DNA of 47,194 nucleotides from Paludibacteraceae bacterium (GCA_017457295.1 JAFTHS010000059.1:1-47194); one strand, 5' to 3'. Shown: positions 32,083 to 40,680, counted from the stretch's first letter. Numbers and translations are program-made. Notes: generated from the sequence alone by a model not told the origin.

Positions 32083-34326
32083 TTATATGCGCTCCAATTT
32101 TGCGTATGTAATCAGCAGTGTCTTCTTGCCTACTTCATCAAACAAAATATCAATCTTGTCATTGTCATTCTCTCTGTATATATCCAGCACCGTACCCTTA
32201 CCAAACACGCGATGCATTACGCGGTCATCTTTGGCCCACTCCGAACGTATAGCACGTTTCTTGCTTTTCTCTTTCATTCCTGTGGTAGAAGTCAGGTTGT
32301 GGGGAATTGTGCTTGTTGTTTTTGCCTGAGAAGCAGTCTGCTGCATACGGTTAGCAAACGTCTTGGGCTGCAGAGGAGTATCTGTCTTGAGTATAAATTG
32401 CGAGTCTATATCTTTCAAGAAGCGTGATGGGGTAGTGAAGCTCACTTGCCCATTGCGGAATCGTTGTCGAGCGTTCATCATATAGCAGCGTTGTTGGCTG
32501 CGGGTAATGGCTACATACAGCAATCTTCTCTCCTCTTCTATCTCGCGTGCTGATTGACAAAATGCAGATGGAAATAGTCCTTCTTCCAGTCCCACAATAA
32601 GGGTGGTATTAAATTCCAATCCCTTGGCTGCATGAATAGTTAGCAGTGTCACTCGGGCTTGCGTGTCGTCCAAGTTTTGGTCTTGGTCAGTCAGCAAACT
32701 TACCTCTGCCAAGAAATCGGCTATAGGAGTAAAATCTATGCCTTCCTCTTTGCGTTGCTCGCAAAATTCGTGGATACTACTCAGCATCTCCTCCAGGTTC
32801 TCCGCACGGGCAATACCTTCTTGACTACTATCGGACTTAGCTTCGCGCATGATACCGCTTTCTGTCAGCAATTCTTGTGCAAAGGTATAGGCATCTTCCA
32901 TTTGGCTACGCTCGGCAAAGCGTTCTATCATTCGCGCAAATTCTACTACGCGTTTCTGTGTAGCCACCGATATGTCCACGCCTGTGCTATCGGGTTGCAG
33001 CGCCACTTGCATTAGTGGCACGGCATGCATGCGTGCCGTTTCATATAGTTTGTTGATAGTGGTATCTCCTATGCCTCGTGCAGGGAAATTCACAATGCGC
33101 AAAAAGGCCTCATCATCCTGTTGGTTAGTCGCCAAGCGCAGATAGGCCAACGCATCCTTAATCTCTTTGCGTTGGTAGAAACTGGTGCCACCATAAATAC
33201 GATAGGGGATAGATAGTTGGCGCAATTCATCCTCAATCACGCGCGACTGTGCGTTGGTGCGATACATCACAGCAAAGTCATCCCACGATGATTTCGGCGA
33301 CTGCTTAATGATTTTAGCCACCATCTTGGCCTCATCACGATCGCTCATATGGGTCGATAGCGAGATGCGCTCTCCTATCTTCAATTCGGAATATACGGTT
33401 TTGGGTATCTGTCCCTTATTATGGCGAATCAGCGAGTTGGCTGCATTCACTATCGTTTGTGTCGAGCGATAGTTGCGCTCCAGTTTGAACAACTGCGCAT
33501 TCTCATAGCCCTTCTGAAAATTCAGTATATTGCTGATGTCTGCTCCACGGAAAGAATAGATCGACTGTGCATCATCGCCCACTACGCATATCTTGTTCTC
33601 GGGCTCTGCCAATGCTTTTACTATCAAGTACTGAGCATAGTTGGTGTCTTGATACTCATCTACCAGCACATAGTGGAAATTGGCTTGATACTTTGCTAGC
33701 ACTTCTGGGTGCTTCTTGAATAGCACGTTGGTTTTCATCAGCAGGTCATCAAAGTCCATTGCGTTGGCGCTTACCAATCGGCGGTTATACTCTGCATATA
33801 TGCGAGCCATGTCAAACATTTTCTCAAAGCGATCACGCATCAGATAATCGCGATTAGCAGCATATTGGTCGGGCGATTGCATCAGGTTCTTCGCCATAGA
33901 GATACGCCCCAGAACAACGCTGCTTTTATATACTTTATCATCCAAATGAAAGTCCTTCACGATATGCTTGATTACGGACTTAGAGTCGGTTGTATCGTAT
34001 ATACTAAAATCACGAGCATAACCTATTGCCTCTGCCTCTTGGCGCAATATGCGCGAGCAAATAGAGTGGAATGTTCCCATCCATAGATGGCGCGACACCT
34101 CCTCGCCCACCAACTGTTGGATACGACTTTTCATTTCTCTTGCCGCCTTGTTGGTAAAGGTCAGGGCTAATATATTACCTGCCCACGTCCCCTCTTCTAA
34201 AAGGTGGGCAATCTTATAGGTCAAAACGCGTGTTTTGCCTGCTCCGGCTCCTGCGATCACCAGTTGTGGCCCATCGTTATAGGTAACTGCCGATAGTTGT
34301 GAAGGATTAAGTTCGTTCAGATTCAT
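32083..34326 (-). CDS. pcrA: UvrD/PcrA-type superfamily 1A DNA helicase
   Basis: 747 residues, 3'-5' DNA helicase acting in repair and replication restart. Motif Q LNPSQLSAVTY, motif I AGAGAGKTRVLTYKIAHLL (about 23-41), motif II VLVDEYQDTNYAQY, motif III GDDAQSIYSFRGAD, motif IV LERNYRSTQTI, motif V TIHAAKGLEFNTTLIVGLEEG, motif VI RLLYVAITRS. The C-terminal tail ends in a Tudor-like RNA polymerase-binding domain (RVFGKGTVLDIYRENDNDKIDILF), as in PcrA. The start is ATG 34326, giving MNLNELNPSQ; the longer ORF reads through the promoter. Confidence 0.95.
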   Translation of the reverse strand: MNLNELNPSQLSAVTYNDGPQLVIAGAGAGKTRVLTYKIAHLLEEGTWAGNILALTFTNKAAREMKSRIQQLVGEEVSRHLWMGTFHSICSRILRQEAEAIGYARDFSIYDTTDSKSVIKHIVKDFHLDDKVYKSSVVLGRISMAKNLMQSPDQYAANRDYLMRDRFEKMFDMARIYAEYNRRLVSANAMDFDDLLMKTNVLFKKHPEVLAKYQANFHYVLVDEYQDTNYAQYLIVKALAEPENKICVVGDDAQSIYSFRGADISNILNFQKGYENAQLFKLERNYRSTQTIVNAANSLIRHNKGQIPKTVYSELKIGERISLSTHMSDRDEAKMVAKIIKQSPKSSWDDFAVMYRTNAQSRVIEDELRQLSIPYRIYGGTSFYQRKEIKDALAYLRLATNQQDDEAFLRIVNFPARGIGDTTINKLYETARMHAVPLMQVALQPDSTGVDISVATQKRVVEFARMIERFAERSQMEDAYTFAQELLTESGIMREAKSDSSQEGIARAENLEEMLSSIHEFCEQRKEEGIDFTPIADFLAEVSLLTDQDQNLDDTQARVTLLTIHAAKGLEFNTTLIVGLEEGLFPSAFCQSAREIEEERRLLYVAITRSQQRCYMMNARQRFRNGQVSFTTPSRFLKDIDSQFILKTDTPLQPKTFANRMQQTASQAKTTSTIPHNLTSTTGMKEKSKKRAIRSEWAKDDRVMHRVFGKGTVLDIYRENDNDKIDILFDEVGKKTLLITYAKLERI

Positions 34327-34350
34327 GTGTAAAAGGTATAAAACAAAGGG

Positions 34351-34381
34351 CAAAGGTACAAAAATTTTGTGAAATATCAAA
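34351..34381 (-). promoter_or_regulatory. promoter of the helicase gene
   Basis: Minus-strand TACCTTTG (34351-34358) with TTTG (34378-34381), 19-bp spacer; divergent from the promoter at 34421. Confidence 0.65.
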
Positions 34382-34420
34382 ATAATTAGTCAAAGTTATG
34401 GATATTTGCGTTTTTTTTTG

Positions 34421-34428
34421 TACCTTTG
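34421..34428 (+). promoter_or_regulatory. -7 box upstream of the RsmF-type gene
   Basis: TACCTTTG 17 bp before the ATG at 34445; no convincing -33 element at 19-21 bp spacing. Confidence 0.5.
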
Positions 34429-34444
34429 CCACGATTTTTTAAGA

Positions 34445-35809
34445 ATGTATATGCTGCCCACCGATTTTATAGAGAACCTTCACGAGATGTTGTCGCCAGA
34501 CGAGGTGCAACAGTTGTGTCAAGCGTTGGAGACAACGCCTATTACGTCTATCCGATTAAACGACAAAATAGATTACCTCACTTTTGATGCCGATACCGAC
34601 GAAGTGCCGTGGCACGAAGATGGCTATTACCTTAGCACGCGCCCGCAGTTTACGCTCGATCCGCTTTTCCACGCGGGTTGCTACTATGTGCAAGAGGCCA
34701 GCAGCATGTTTCTTGAGGAGGTCTTGCGTCAGTATGTTTCGCGTGATAGTGTTGTGCTCGATTTGTGTGCCGCCCCTGGAGGCAAGTCCACCTTGATTAG
34801 TCAGTATATTGGCTCTCAGGGTCTGCTTGTGAGCAACGAGGTAGTACGCCAGAGGGTTTTTATTCTCTCTGAGAATGTGCAGAAGTGGGGAAATGGCAAT
34901 ACGGTGGTTACCCACAATCAAGCAGCTGATTTTGGTATGCGTTTGCCGAATGTATTCGACTGTATATTGGTCGATGCTCCTTGCTCGGGCGAGGGTATGT
35001 TCCGCAAAGATGAAGGGGCTATTGCCGAGTGGACAGAAGACAACGTGGATGCTTGCGTAGAACGACAACGCAAGATATTGGAGGATGTCTGGGATGCGCT
35101 GCGCCCTGGAGGAATAATGATATACTCCACGTGCACATTCAATCCTTGGGAAAACGAGGAAAATGCCAATTGGATTGCAGAGACCTTGGGTGCTGAAGTG
35201 CTGAACGTAGCCCATCCTTCTGCTTGGGGAATCACCCCAGGAGCACCGGGCTACCATTTCTATCCGCATAAGACGCGAGGAGAAGGATTCTATATCTGCG
35301 CTCTGCGCAAAAACTTCAAGGGGGTTGATACTACGGTTCGCCCTTTCTCAGACCGTTTGCCTAAATACAAACCCTCCGCGCCTCAACCTATTGAAGGGGT
35401 GAGTGTAATCAAGAAGTGGCTCAAGCACCCCGATGATTGGGCTATGCGTCAGCAGGATAGATTTATCGTGGCTTACCCTGCCAAATACAAAGAGTTTATT
35501 GACCTGCTGAGCAAGCATTTCATTTGCATCAGTATCGGTTTTGGCTTGGGCGAAATACGTGGTAAGAACCTTGTCCCACAACATGCTTTGGCAATGGCAA
35601 AAGACCTTTGTACATCGGCTTTCCCACGAGCAGAGCTGTCTTTAGAGCAGGCCTTAGCGTATTTGCGAACCGAGGCATTATCGTTGCCTAATTTGCCTAT
35701 AGGAGTGGTGTTGGTTACTTACGATAACGTGCCTCTTGGTTTTGTTAAGAATGTAGGTAATAGGTGCAACAATCTCTATCCCAAAGAGTGGCGTATTCGC
35801 AAGTTATGA
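34445..35809 (+). CDS. RsmF/Sun-type RNA m5C methyltransferase
   Basis: About 454 residues. Rossmann SAM-binding core with VVLDLCAAPGGKST (motif I), DAPCSGEGMFRKD (motif IV, first Cys releases product) and YSTCTFNPWENEEN (motif VI, catalytic Cys attacks C6 of cytosine). A C-terminal RsmF-like extension (about 330-454) with a PUA-like part follows. It probably methylates 16S rRNA, as RsmF does, or a tRNA. The start is ATG 34445 (or 34451), after the -7 box at 34421-34428. The stop overlaps the following lipoprotein-like gene (ATGA), so the two are coupled. Confidence 0.92.
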   Translation: MYMLPTDFIENLHEMLSPDEVQQLCQALETTPITSIRLNDKIDYLTFDADTDEVPWHEDGYYLSTRPQFTLDPLFHAGCYYVQEASSMFLEEVLRQYVSRDSVVLDLCAAPGGKSTLISQYIGSQGLLVSNEVVRQRVFILSENVQKWGNGNTVVTHNQAADFGMRLPNVFDCILVDAPCSGEGMFRKDEGAIAEWTEDNVDACVERQRKILEDVWDALRPGGIMIYSTCTFNPWENEENANWIAETLGAEVLNVAHPSAWGITPGAPGYHFYPHKTRGEGFYICALRKNFKGVDTTVRPFSDRLPKYKPSAPQPIEGVSVIKKWLKHPDDWAMRQQDRFIVAYPAKYKEFIDLLSKHFICISIGFGLGEIRGKNLVPQHALAMAKDLCTSAFPRAELSLEQALAYLRTEALSLPNLPIGVVLVTYDNVPLGFVKNVGNRCNNLYPKEWRIRKL

Positions 35810-36816
35810 GGCATTTCTTTCTATCCATATTGCTTGTTCTTGCATTGCCTATCAGTGCTCAGCAGTGGTATTTCTCTGTTGATGAATACTGTGCGGCTGA
35901 ACGCCCGTTGCTGAAGGATAGCAGGCAAGTGCTGCTTGTGAATAACACTATCCCCCAGCCAGAGGATTTTGGCCATTCTATAGCAGTAGATGGTGTGCCA
36001 CGGGAGAACGATCGTGTGGCTCTTGACCAAGCACCATTGCATTGCCTTTTCACGGCTACGCAGAGTATGGACGAGAGCATGGAGTACGAGCGTGTAGAGT
36101 TGTTGGAAATATCTCAGAACAGCAGTGCCGATTTCTATCATCGCAACCAATTATCTCGCTCGCAAATGCAGGCATTGTGCGAGGAGTATGAGGTACAAGC
36201 CCTCTTGATTCTCAACCAATTGGTGTTGTATAATATACTGGAGAGTTTCCCCTCCGATGATATGTATTATGCCTATTTGCAGGCATGCTCTCAGTCTCAT
36301 TGGACGGTTTATCGCAGAGGTGGGCATTTGGATGTCTTTACCACCTCCGACACCATCTTGTGGGAGAGTGAACTCTCATATACGCGCCAGCAAGCGCTTC
36401 GACAACTCCCCTCTACGGACGATGCCTTGATGTATCTTGCTCGTGAGGTGGGAGAGAAAGTGGCTACCAGTCTCACGCCTCAATGGCAGCCTGCAAAACG
36501 CTATTTATACGATACTAAAAATCCTGCTATACAAGCAGGACTCCAGTCTTTCCGTTTCCAGCATTGGGATGATGCTATTGCTGCGTGGCTGCCTTGTATC
36601 AATGGAATGGACAAGAAGGCTGCACCTATGGCTGCGGCGAATATTGCTATTGCTTATGAGATGCTTGGCGATTATGCTTCGGCTTGCGATTATGCCCAGC
36701 GTGCCATCCGCCTTTTCGGCGCTTGGAAGACGGCTTACGCTCGTCAGCAGCAAGCGAACATACGCTACTATCTGGCGCAGCTCCAAGCTCGGCAGGCAAA
36801 GCCACACGGTCAATAG
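35806..36816 (+). CDS. DUF6340-like exported protein with TPR-like C terminus
   Basis: 336 residues from ATG 35806: signal peptide (MRHFFLSILLVLALPISAQ), a body with FYHRNQLSRSQMQALCEEYEV and ALLILNQLVL, and a C-terminal tetratricopeptide-like repeat (about 245-325: AIQAGLQSFRFQHWDDAI, NIAIAYEMLGDYASACDYAQ). The pattern fits DUF6340 proteins of Bacteroidota, function unknown. The start overlaps the stop of the methyltransferase gene. The last 170 bp lie opposite the coding end of the DEAD-box helicase gene, and both C termini look genuine. Confidence 0.8.
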   Translation: MRHFFLSILLVLALPISAQQWYFSVDEYCAAERPLLKDSRQVLLVNNTIPQPEDFGHSIAVDGVPRENDRVALDQAPLHCLFTATQSMDESMEYERVELLEISQNSSADFYHRNQLSRSQMQALCEEYEVQALLILNQLVLYNILESFPSDDMYYAYLQACSQSHWTVYRRGGHLDVFTTSDTILWESELSYTRQQALRQLPSTDDALMYLAREVGEKVATSLTPQWQPAKRYLYDTKNPAIQAGLQSFRFQHWDDAIAAWLPCINGMDKKAAPMAAANIAIAYEMLGDYASACDYAQRAIRLFGAWKTAYARQQQANIRYYLAQLQARQAKPHGQ

Positions 36817-37936
36817 TCTTCTGCAAAAATCGCTCAATCTTATTAAAGAATCGCTTGTCTTCGGGGCTCACTAAGGTGATGGCCTCGCCTTTGTTTTCTG
36901 CACGCGCTGTACGACCAATACGATGCACATAGTCTTCTGCATCGCGAGGCACATCGTAGTTGATTACCAGCGGTATATCATCCACATCTATTCCGCGTGA
37001 TACAATATCTGTAGCTACCAGCACATCCACTTTGCCGTTTCTAAAGTCCAACATCACTTCATCGCGCTCTTTCTGCTCCAGATCGGAGTGCATGGCGCGT
37101 GCATCTATGTGGTTCGCGCGTAGCGCACGCGTCAATTCCTTCACCTTCTGCTTCTTACCAACAAAGATAATTACTTTTTTGAGTTTCTCGCTGGTGTCGG
37201 GAGTCTGGAGTCCAAAGCCCAATAACCTCACAAGAAACGCAGTCTTCTGCGTTTCGTAAATATCTGCCGCCATCTGTCGAATGCTCTCTGGCGGACGCGA
37301 AATAGCAATCTGCACTTCCACAGGATGCTGCATAATGGCTTTCGCCATCTTGCGGATATTCGTTGGCATAGTCGCCGAGAACATAATCGTTTGGCGGTCT
37401 TTGGGCAACTTGTTCACGATTGTCATGATGTCATCGTAGAACCCCATGTCCAACATTCGGTCGGCTTCATCGAGAATAAAGTATTTCACACCTGAGAAGT
37501 CAATGTCGTAGATATTCATTTGGCTGAGCAATCGCCCTGGCGTAGCGATGACAATGTCAGCACCCTTCTGCAACCCAGTCACTTGCGTTCCCCATGCACC
37601 ACTATCGTTTCCGCCGTAGATGGCTACTGAAGAGAATGGTACATAGAACCCAAATCCCTCCATCTGTTGGTCTATCTGCTGTGCCAACTCGCGCGTAGGT
37701 GCCATGATGATGGCATTGAGTTTGTTAGGGTCGTGGTTGTCGTATTGGAGGTTGGTGAGGAGGGGTAGGATATACGCTGCGGTCTTGCCTGTACCTGTCT
37801 GCGCACACGAAATCACATCGTGTCCGTCCAGTATCACAGGTATAGTCTGTTCTTGCACAGGCGTGCAAGTATCAAAGCGCATGTCCCATAGGGCATCCAA
37901 CACCTCATCCGATAATGCTAACTCGTCAAAATACAT
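36647..37936 (-). CDS. DEAD-box RNA helicase, RhlE-like
   Basis: 429 residues with every DEAD-box motif: Q-motif CTPVQEQTIP, motif I AQTGTGKTAAY (about 45-55), PTRELAQQI, TPGRL, motif II VLDEADRMLDMGF written as DEAD, SAT, then ATDIVSRGIDVDDI and HRIGRTARAENKGEA. A basic C-terminal tail (KPSSKRRKGGWHAGHNRKPK) as in RhlE probably binds RNA. ATP-dependent RNA unwinding in ribosome assembly or decay. It begins 50 bp after the epimerase gene, probably the same transcript. Its final 56 codons overlap the DUF6340 gene on the other strand. Confidence 0.94.
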   Translation of the reverse strand: MYFDELALSDEVLDALWDMRFDTCTPVQEQTIPVILDGHDVISCAQTGTGKTAAYILPLLTNLQYDNHDPNKLNAIIMAPTRELAQQIDQQMEGFGFYVPFSSVAIYGGNDSGAWGTQVTGLQKGADIVIATPGRLLSQMNIYDIDFSGVKYFILDEADRMLDMGFYDDIMTIVNKLPKDRQTIMFSATMPTNIRKMAKAIMQHPVEVQIAISRPPESIRQMAADIYETQKTAFLVRLLGFGLQTPDTSEKLKKVIIFVGKKQKVKELTRALRANHIDARAMHSDLEQKERDEVMLDFRNGKVDVLVATDIVSRGIDVDDIPLVINYDVPRDAEDYVHRIGRTARAENKGEAITLVSPEDKRFFNKIERFLQKTIDRVALPAELGAAPDSSVCSLAADERKPSSKRRKGGWHAGHNRKPKHNRQASHKQ

Positions 37937-37986
37937 GTCTTTTCGCTCAAGCGATTACTTCTTATCTCAGCTTTCGCATCGAACGA

Positions 37987-39567
37987 TTATTTCTCCCAAC
38001 CGTCAAACACTTCAGGGCCATACACATTGTCCTCGTTGGCATCATGAAGCGGAGCCCATAGTTGTGCGAAGAATGGGTTCTTCTTTGCCACTCTGTCCCA
38101 TTGCCATGGACGAGCATTCTTCTCGCCTTTGTATGGATATGGCATACACTCCTCACACCAGTGACCACCCAGCAATACCAATCGTGGTGTAGCGGTAAAC
38201 TTATGCCCCTCTGCACACTCCCACTCCAGCGGAGTGTCCCATAGCGTAGCGTCCTTTAGCCCTTTAGGGCGTCCCATAGGCGGAACGCCGTCCCATAGCG
38301 CAGCGTCCTTACTATAGCCAAGGCATTTTCCTCCGCGGAAAGCCGCCGCTTTTTGCATATCCTCAATGGTAAACAATGCTTTGGGCTTTTGCTCATCGTA
38401 GCCGTGGTCAAGCAATACATATTCCTCGCTATTGTGCGACACATCGGTATGCTTCCAATCTGGAATAGCTTTGTATGCCTCCAACGTGCCATAATATGCA
38501 CTGATGCGTTGGGTCTTGTTGTGCTTAATCCACCATTGCGTACCATGCTCCTTAGACATCGCCATGGCGTACATCGCAAGTTTCACGCAGCGAGGGAAAA
38601 GTTTGGCAATCTTGGTCTTAGCCGCAAACTTGATGCCCCAAGGCACGCTATCTGCCTTAGCCATTTGCTTGAAATACTCTTTCACTGGCACGTTAGCGCG
38701 GAAGTGCAAGTAGTTCTCCAAGCGGTCGCCATCGATATACCACATACCGTGGAAATTGCGTGTAGTAAACCACTTCGCCTCAAAGATTTTCTCTGGGCGA
38801 GGGCAACCAATAGCATCCAACAACAAGCACTCAAACTCATAGTTGCTAATACGGTACTCCTTGCCCGAACCGATATTGTAGTAGTTCTTCCAGAACTCCT
38901 CTGGCACCTCATCGCGGCACACGCGCTCCAATAGTCGTCCGCTGTCTTCCACTGTCGCCCATTCCAACACACCACGGATAGGCACGTGGAACATGATAGG
39001 GTCGTAGTTCCTCAAGATTGCAGGATAGAGGATTCCTGATTGGCGGAGTGCCACCCATTGTTTGATAGGCGAATTGGTAATGATGCGCTCTGCCTGCGCT
39101 TTGGTTAGACCATAGTGATCGTATGCCGACACGCAGATAGGGTCGCCTGCACGTCCCCAATGCAATGGCTCACGGCGGTCACCCATTTGAGCGACACTAC
39201 CGATATAGACCACTTTGGGCTGTTTATCTTCGGGCTGCGCCAACACCGCATCGCGGATATTGGTAGCCGCGGAGATGTTGGTGCGCAAAGTAGCCTTAGG
39301 ACGGTAGTCTGCTTGTGGCGACACCATACCACCTACGTGCAACACAATATCGCTACCTGTCACACCGCGGAGGATATCTTCGTATTTGGTCAGATCGCCC
39401 CAGATAACTTCCACTTTGTCCATCAGAGGCGCAAGCAGTTCTTTGTTTTTAGCACTTGGACGAGCCAATATACGCAAGTGATATTTCTCGGGATAGCGCA
39501 GAATCTCTGTCATACCTGCGTATCCCATGGTGCCAGTCGCACCAGTAAGGAAGATTGTTTTTTTCAT
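37987..39567 (-). CDS. NAD-dependent epimerase/dehydratase with C-terminal extension
   Basis: 526 residues. Extended SDR with the Rossmann motif FLTGATGTMGYAG near the N terminus, DLTKYED, the active-site YGLTKAQ (Tyr-x-x-x-Lys, about residue 150) and an AT-rich-site NYYNIGSGKEYRISN. The C-terminal 200 residues are unusual: they carry WECAEGHKFTATP and a CEEC, which may form a zinc site. Between them lies DAALWDGVPPMGRPKGLKDA, encoded by an imperfect repeat (38236-38312). The start is ATG 39567 since the promoter (39612-39642) lies between it and the longer ORF start at 39669. Substrate unknown. Confidence 0.85.
   Translation of the reverse strand: MKKTIFLTGATGTMGYAGMTEILRYPEKYHLRILARPSAKNKELLAPLMDKVEVIWGDLTKYEDILRGVTGSDIVLHVGGMVSPQADYRPKATLRTNISAATNIRDAVLAQPEDKQPKVVYIGSVAQMGDRREPLHWGRAGDPICVSAYDHYGLTKAQAERIITNSPIKQWVALRQSGILYPAILRNYDPIMFHVPIRGVLEWATVEDSGRLLERVCRDEVPEEFWKNYYNIGSGKEYRISNYEFECLLLDAIGCPRPEKIFEAKWFTTRNFHGMWYIDGDRLENYLHFRANVPVKEYFKQMAKADSVPWGIKFAAKTKIAKLFPRCVKLAMYAMAMSKEHGTQWWIKHNKTQRISAYYGTLEAYKAIPDWKHTDVSHNSEEYVLLDHGYDEQKPKALFTIEDMQKAAAFRGGKCLGYSKDAALWDGVPPMGRPKGLKDATLWDTPLEWECAEGHKFTATPRLVLLGGHWCEECMPYPYKGEKNARPWQWDRVAKKNPFFAQLWAPLHDANEDNVYGPEVFDGWEK
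38236..38312. repeat. in-frame palindromic repeat inside the epimerase gene
   Basis: GTCCCATAGCGTAGCGTCCTT and GTCCCATAGCGCAGCGTCCTT-like copies flank GCGTCCCATAGGCGGAACGCC. The coding strand therefore repeats GGACGC plus a short palindrome, the same word seen in intergenic repeats at 9443 and 11275. It inserts about 20 residues without breaking the frame. Confidence 0.65.
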
Positions 39568-39611
39568 TGTTCTTTTCGGGTTTGTGGTGTCTTCACACAC
39601 CTTTACGGCTA

Positions 39612-39642
39612 CAAAGGTACTACAAAAAATGCACATTTGCAA
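39612..39642 (-). promoter_or_regulatory. promoter of the epimerase/DEAD helicase genes
   Basis: Minus-strand TACCTTTG (39612-39619) with TTG (39640-39642), 20-bp spacer. The -33 element is the first base-paired end of the hairpin at 39640-39683. Confidence 0.6.
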
Positions 39643-39683
39643 TAAAATCGTGCGAAAGTTTACTTTCAAGTGCGATTTTATTG
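39640..39683. repeat. long hairpin overlapping the epimerase promoter
   Basis: CAATAAAATCG and CGATTTTATTG form an 11-bp outer stem around an inner GAAAGT/ACTTTC stem. The right edge of the epimerase promoter is inside it. Confidence 0.65.
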
Positions 39684-39693
39684 TAAATGGGCT

Positions 39694-39780
39694 GCATTAA
39701 GCGACCGTAGCTTCGAGGTGGATGAGTTCGTTTGCGAACTAGGACGGTGTCCTCGAAGGTACAATTGTGTTGCTTAATGC
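39694..39780. repeat. nested three-tier inverted repeat
   Basis: GCATTAAGC (39694-39702) pairs with GCTTAATGC (39772-39780); inside, CTTCGAGG (39711-39718) pairs with CCTCGAAG (39751-39758); inside that, AGTTCG (39725-39730) pairs with CGAACT (39735-39740). The perfect arms with asymmetric spacers suggest a structured RNA, a recombination site or a folded repeat rather than a simple terminator. No gene was found here. Confidence 0.65.
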
Positions 39781-39853
39781 GAGGGCGCAGCCCGCATATA
39801 TTTCTATGTCCATTCTCCCGAATACATTCAGGTATATCTAGAAGGCCTCCACC

Positions 39854-39921
39854 CGCCAAAGGCGCACAACCTCACGAAGTGACACAACCTGCGCTCCGCG
39901 CACACAACCTCGGCAAAGCCG
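39854..39921. repeat. array of mini-hairpins separated by ACAACCT
   Basis: Four consecutive tiny palindromes, CGCC-aaa-GGCG, CAC-gaa-GTG, GCGC-tcc-GCGC and CGGC-aaa-GCCG, are separated by a constant ACAACCT spacer. The spacer is conserved while each palindrome differs but stays self-complementary. Gene-free. Confidence 0.7.
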
Positions 39922-39980
39922 ATTTACACCATCCCCCCTACACCCTCCACCAACAAAATCACCCCACAAAGCGATTTTTA

Positions 39981-40012
39981 TTTGCTCAATTCAAAATAAT
40001 TCACTACCTTTG
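39981..40012 (+). promoter_or_regulatory. promoter of the BRO-N gene
   Basis: TTTG (39981-39984), 20-bp spacer, TACCTTTG (40005-40012); ATG at 40030. Confidence 0.65.
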
Positions 40013-40029
40013 CACTCGCTTAAAAAACA

Positions 40030-40392
40030 ATGATTAACAAGAAGTCCATACAATTCTACAACGACTATAAGGTACGCGCTATCTGGAGCAAAGAAGAAAA
40101 CAAGTGGTATTTTTCCGCTACAGATATTATTGCAGCTATCAACGATGAGCAGGACTATGTGAAAGCAGGTAACTATTGGCGTTGGTTGAAAAAGAAACTC
40201 GCATCACAAGGTATTCAACCCGTGAGTGCCACTCACGACTTCAAATTCCAAGCCCCCGATGGCAAGATGCGCACAACTGATAGTTCTGCTATCCGCGAGT
40301 TGCTCCGTGGGGCTATGACTGACCAAATCAATGATCGCGAGATTTTTATGAAAGGAATTGACTACTCGTATTATTACGAGCAAGAAGATTAA
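40030..40392 (+). CDS. stand-alone BRO-N domain protein
   Basis: 120 residues matching the N-terminal BRO domain: FYNDYKVRAIWSKEENKWYF, SATDIIAAINDEQDYVKAGN, YWRWLKKKLASQG and a DGKMRTTDSSAIREL segment. BRO-N domains bind DNA and occur in phage antirepressors and DinD-like proteins, normally joined to a second domain; here nothing follows, as in several Bacteroidota homologues. It heads the right accessory region, upstream of 6S RNA and the type III restriction-modification genes, and has its own promoter. Confidence 0.75.
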   Translation: MINKKSIQFYNDYKVRAIWSKEENKWYFSATDIIAAINDEQDYVKAGNYWRWLKKKLASQGIQPVSATHDFKFQAPDGKMRTTDSSAIRELLRGAMTDQINDREIFMKGIDYSYYYEQED

Positions 40393-40467
40393 CTAACATA
40401 ATCCGTCGCTCACCGACGTAAAACAGGAGGACATACATTAAAAGGCGTTTATTGACGCTTGTTTTGA

Positions 40468-40475
40468 TACTTTTG
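40468..40475 (+). promoter_or_regulatory. candidate -7 box for the 6S RNA
   Basis: TACTTTTG matches TAnnTTTG; no good -33 element at standard spacing. It would start transcription near 40479, about 25 nt before the conserved RNA body. Confidence 0.35.
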
Positions 40476-40504
40476 AAACTTAGGAACTTTCAATAATATT
40501 CATT

Positions 40505-40680
40505 CAAAACAATGCAACAATAGATGTCTGCGTTGGTATATACCACTCTCGTATTCTGTACGAGAGGACTATATACATATTCGGCGTAGGCTCTGTGTTG
40601 CTTGTATCTGATGAATATGGGTTTCCTAAGGCCTCAAAAGTGCAGGACAAGTAACGAATTACAGACCTGCGCTTTTTTTT
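40505..40680 (+). ncRNA. ssrS: 6S RNA
   Basis: About 175 nt. The 3' half, GCCTCAAAAGTGCAGGACA (40631-40649) then ATTACAGACCTGCGC (40658-40672), lines up with E. coli 6S RNA (GCCUUAAAACUGCGACGACA and GGUUACAGCCUGCGGC), and the 5' part AGATGTCTGCG with AGAUGUUCGC. A closing stem forms between GCGTTGGT (40530-40537) and ACCTGCGC (40665-40672), with CTCTCGTA/TACGAGAG (40546-40566) as an inner hairpin, leaving an open central bubble. Eight T follow as terminator. 6S RNA mimics an open promoter and sequesters sigma-factor-bound RNA polymerase in stationary phase. The alignment was made by eye; the 5' end is approximate. Confidence 0.75.

Noticed and set aside
39694-39921. tRNA gene or tRNA-derived attachment site
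   Set aside because: No acceptor stem, T-loop GTTC-A or anticodon arm geometry could be fitted.
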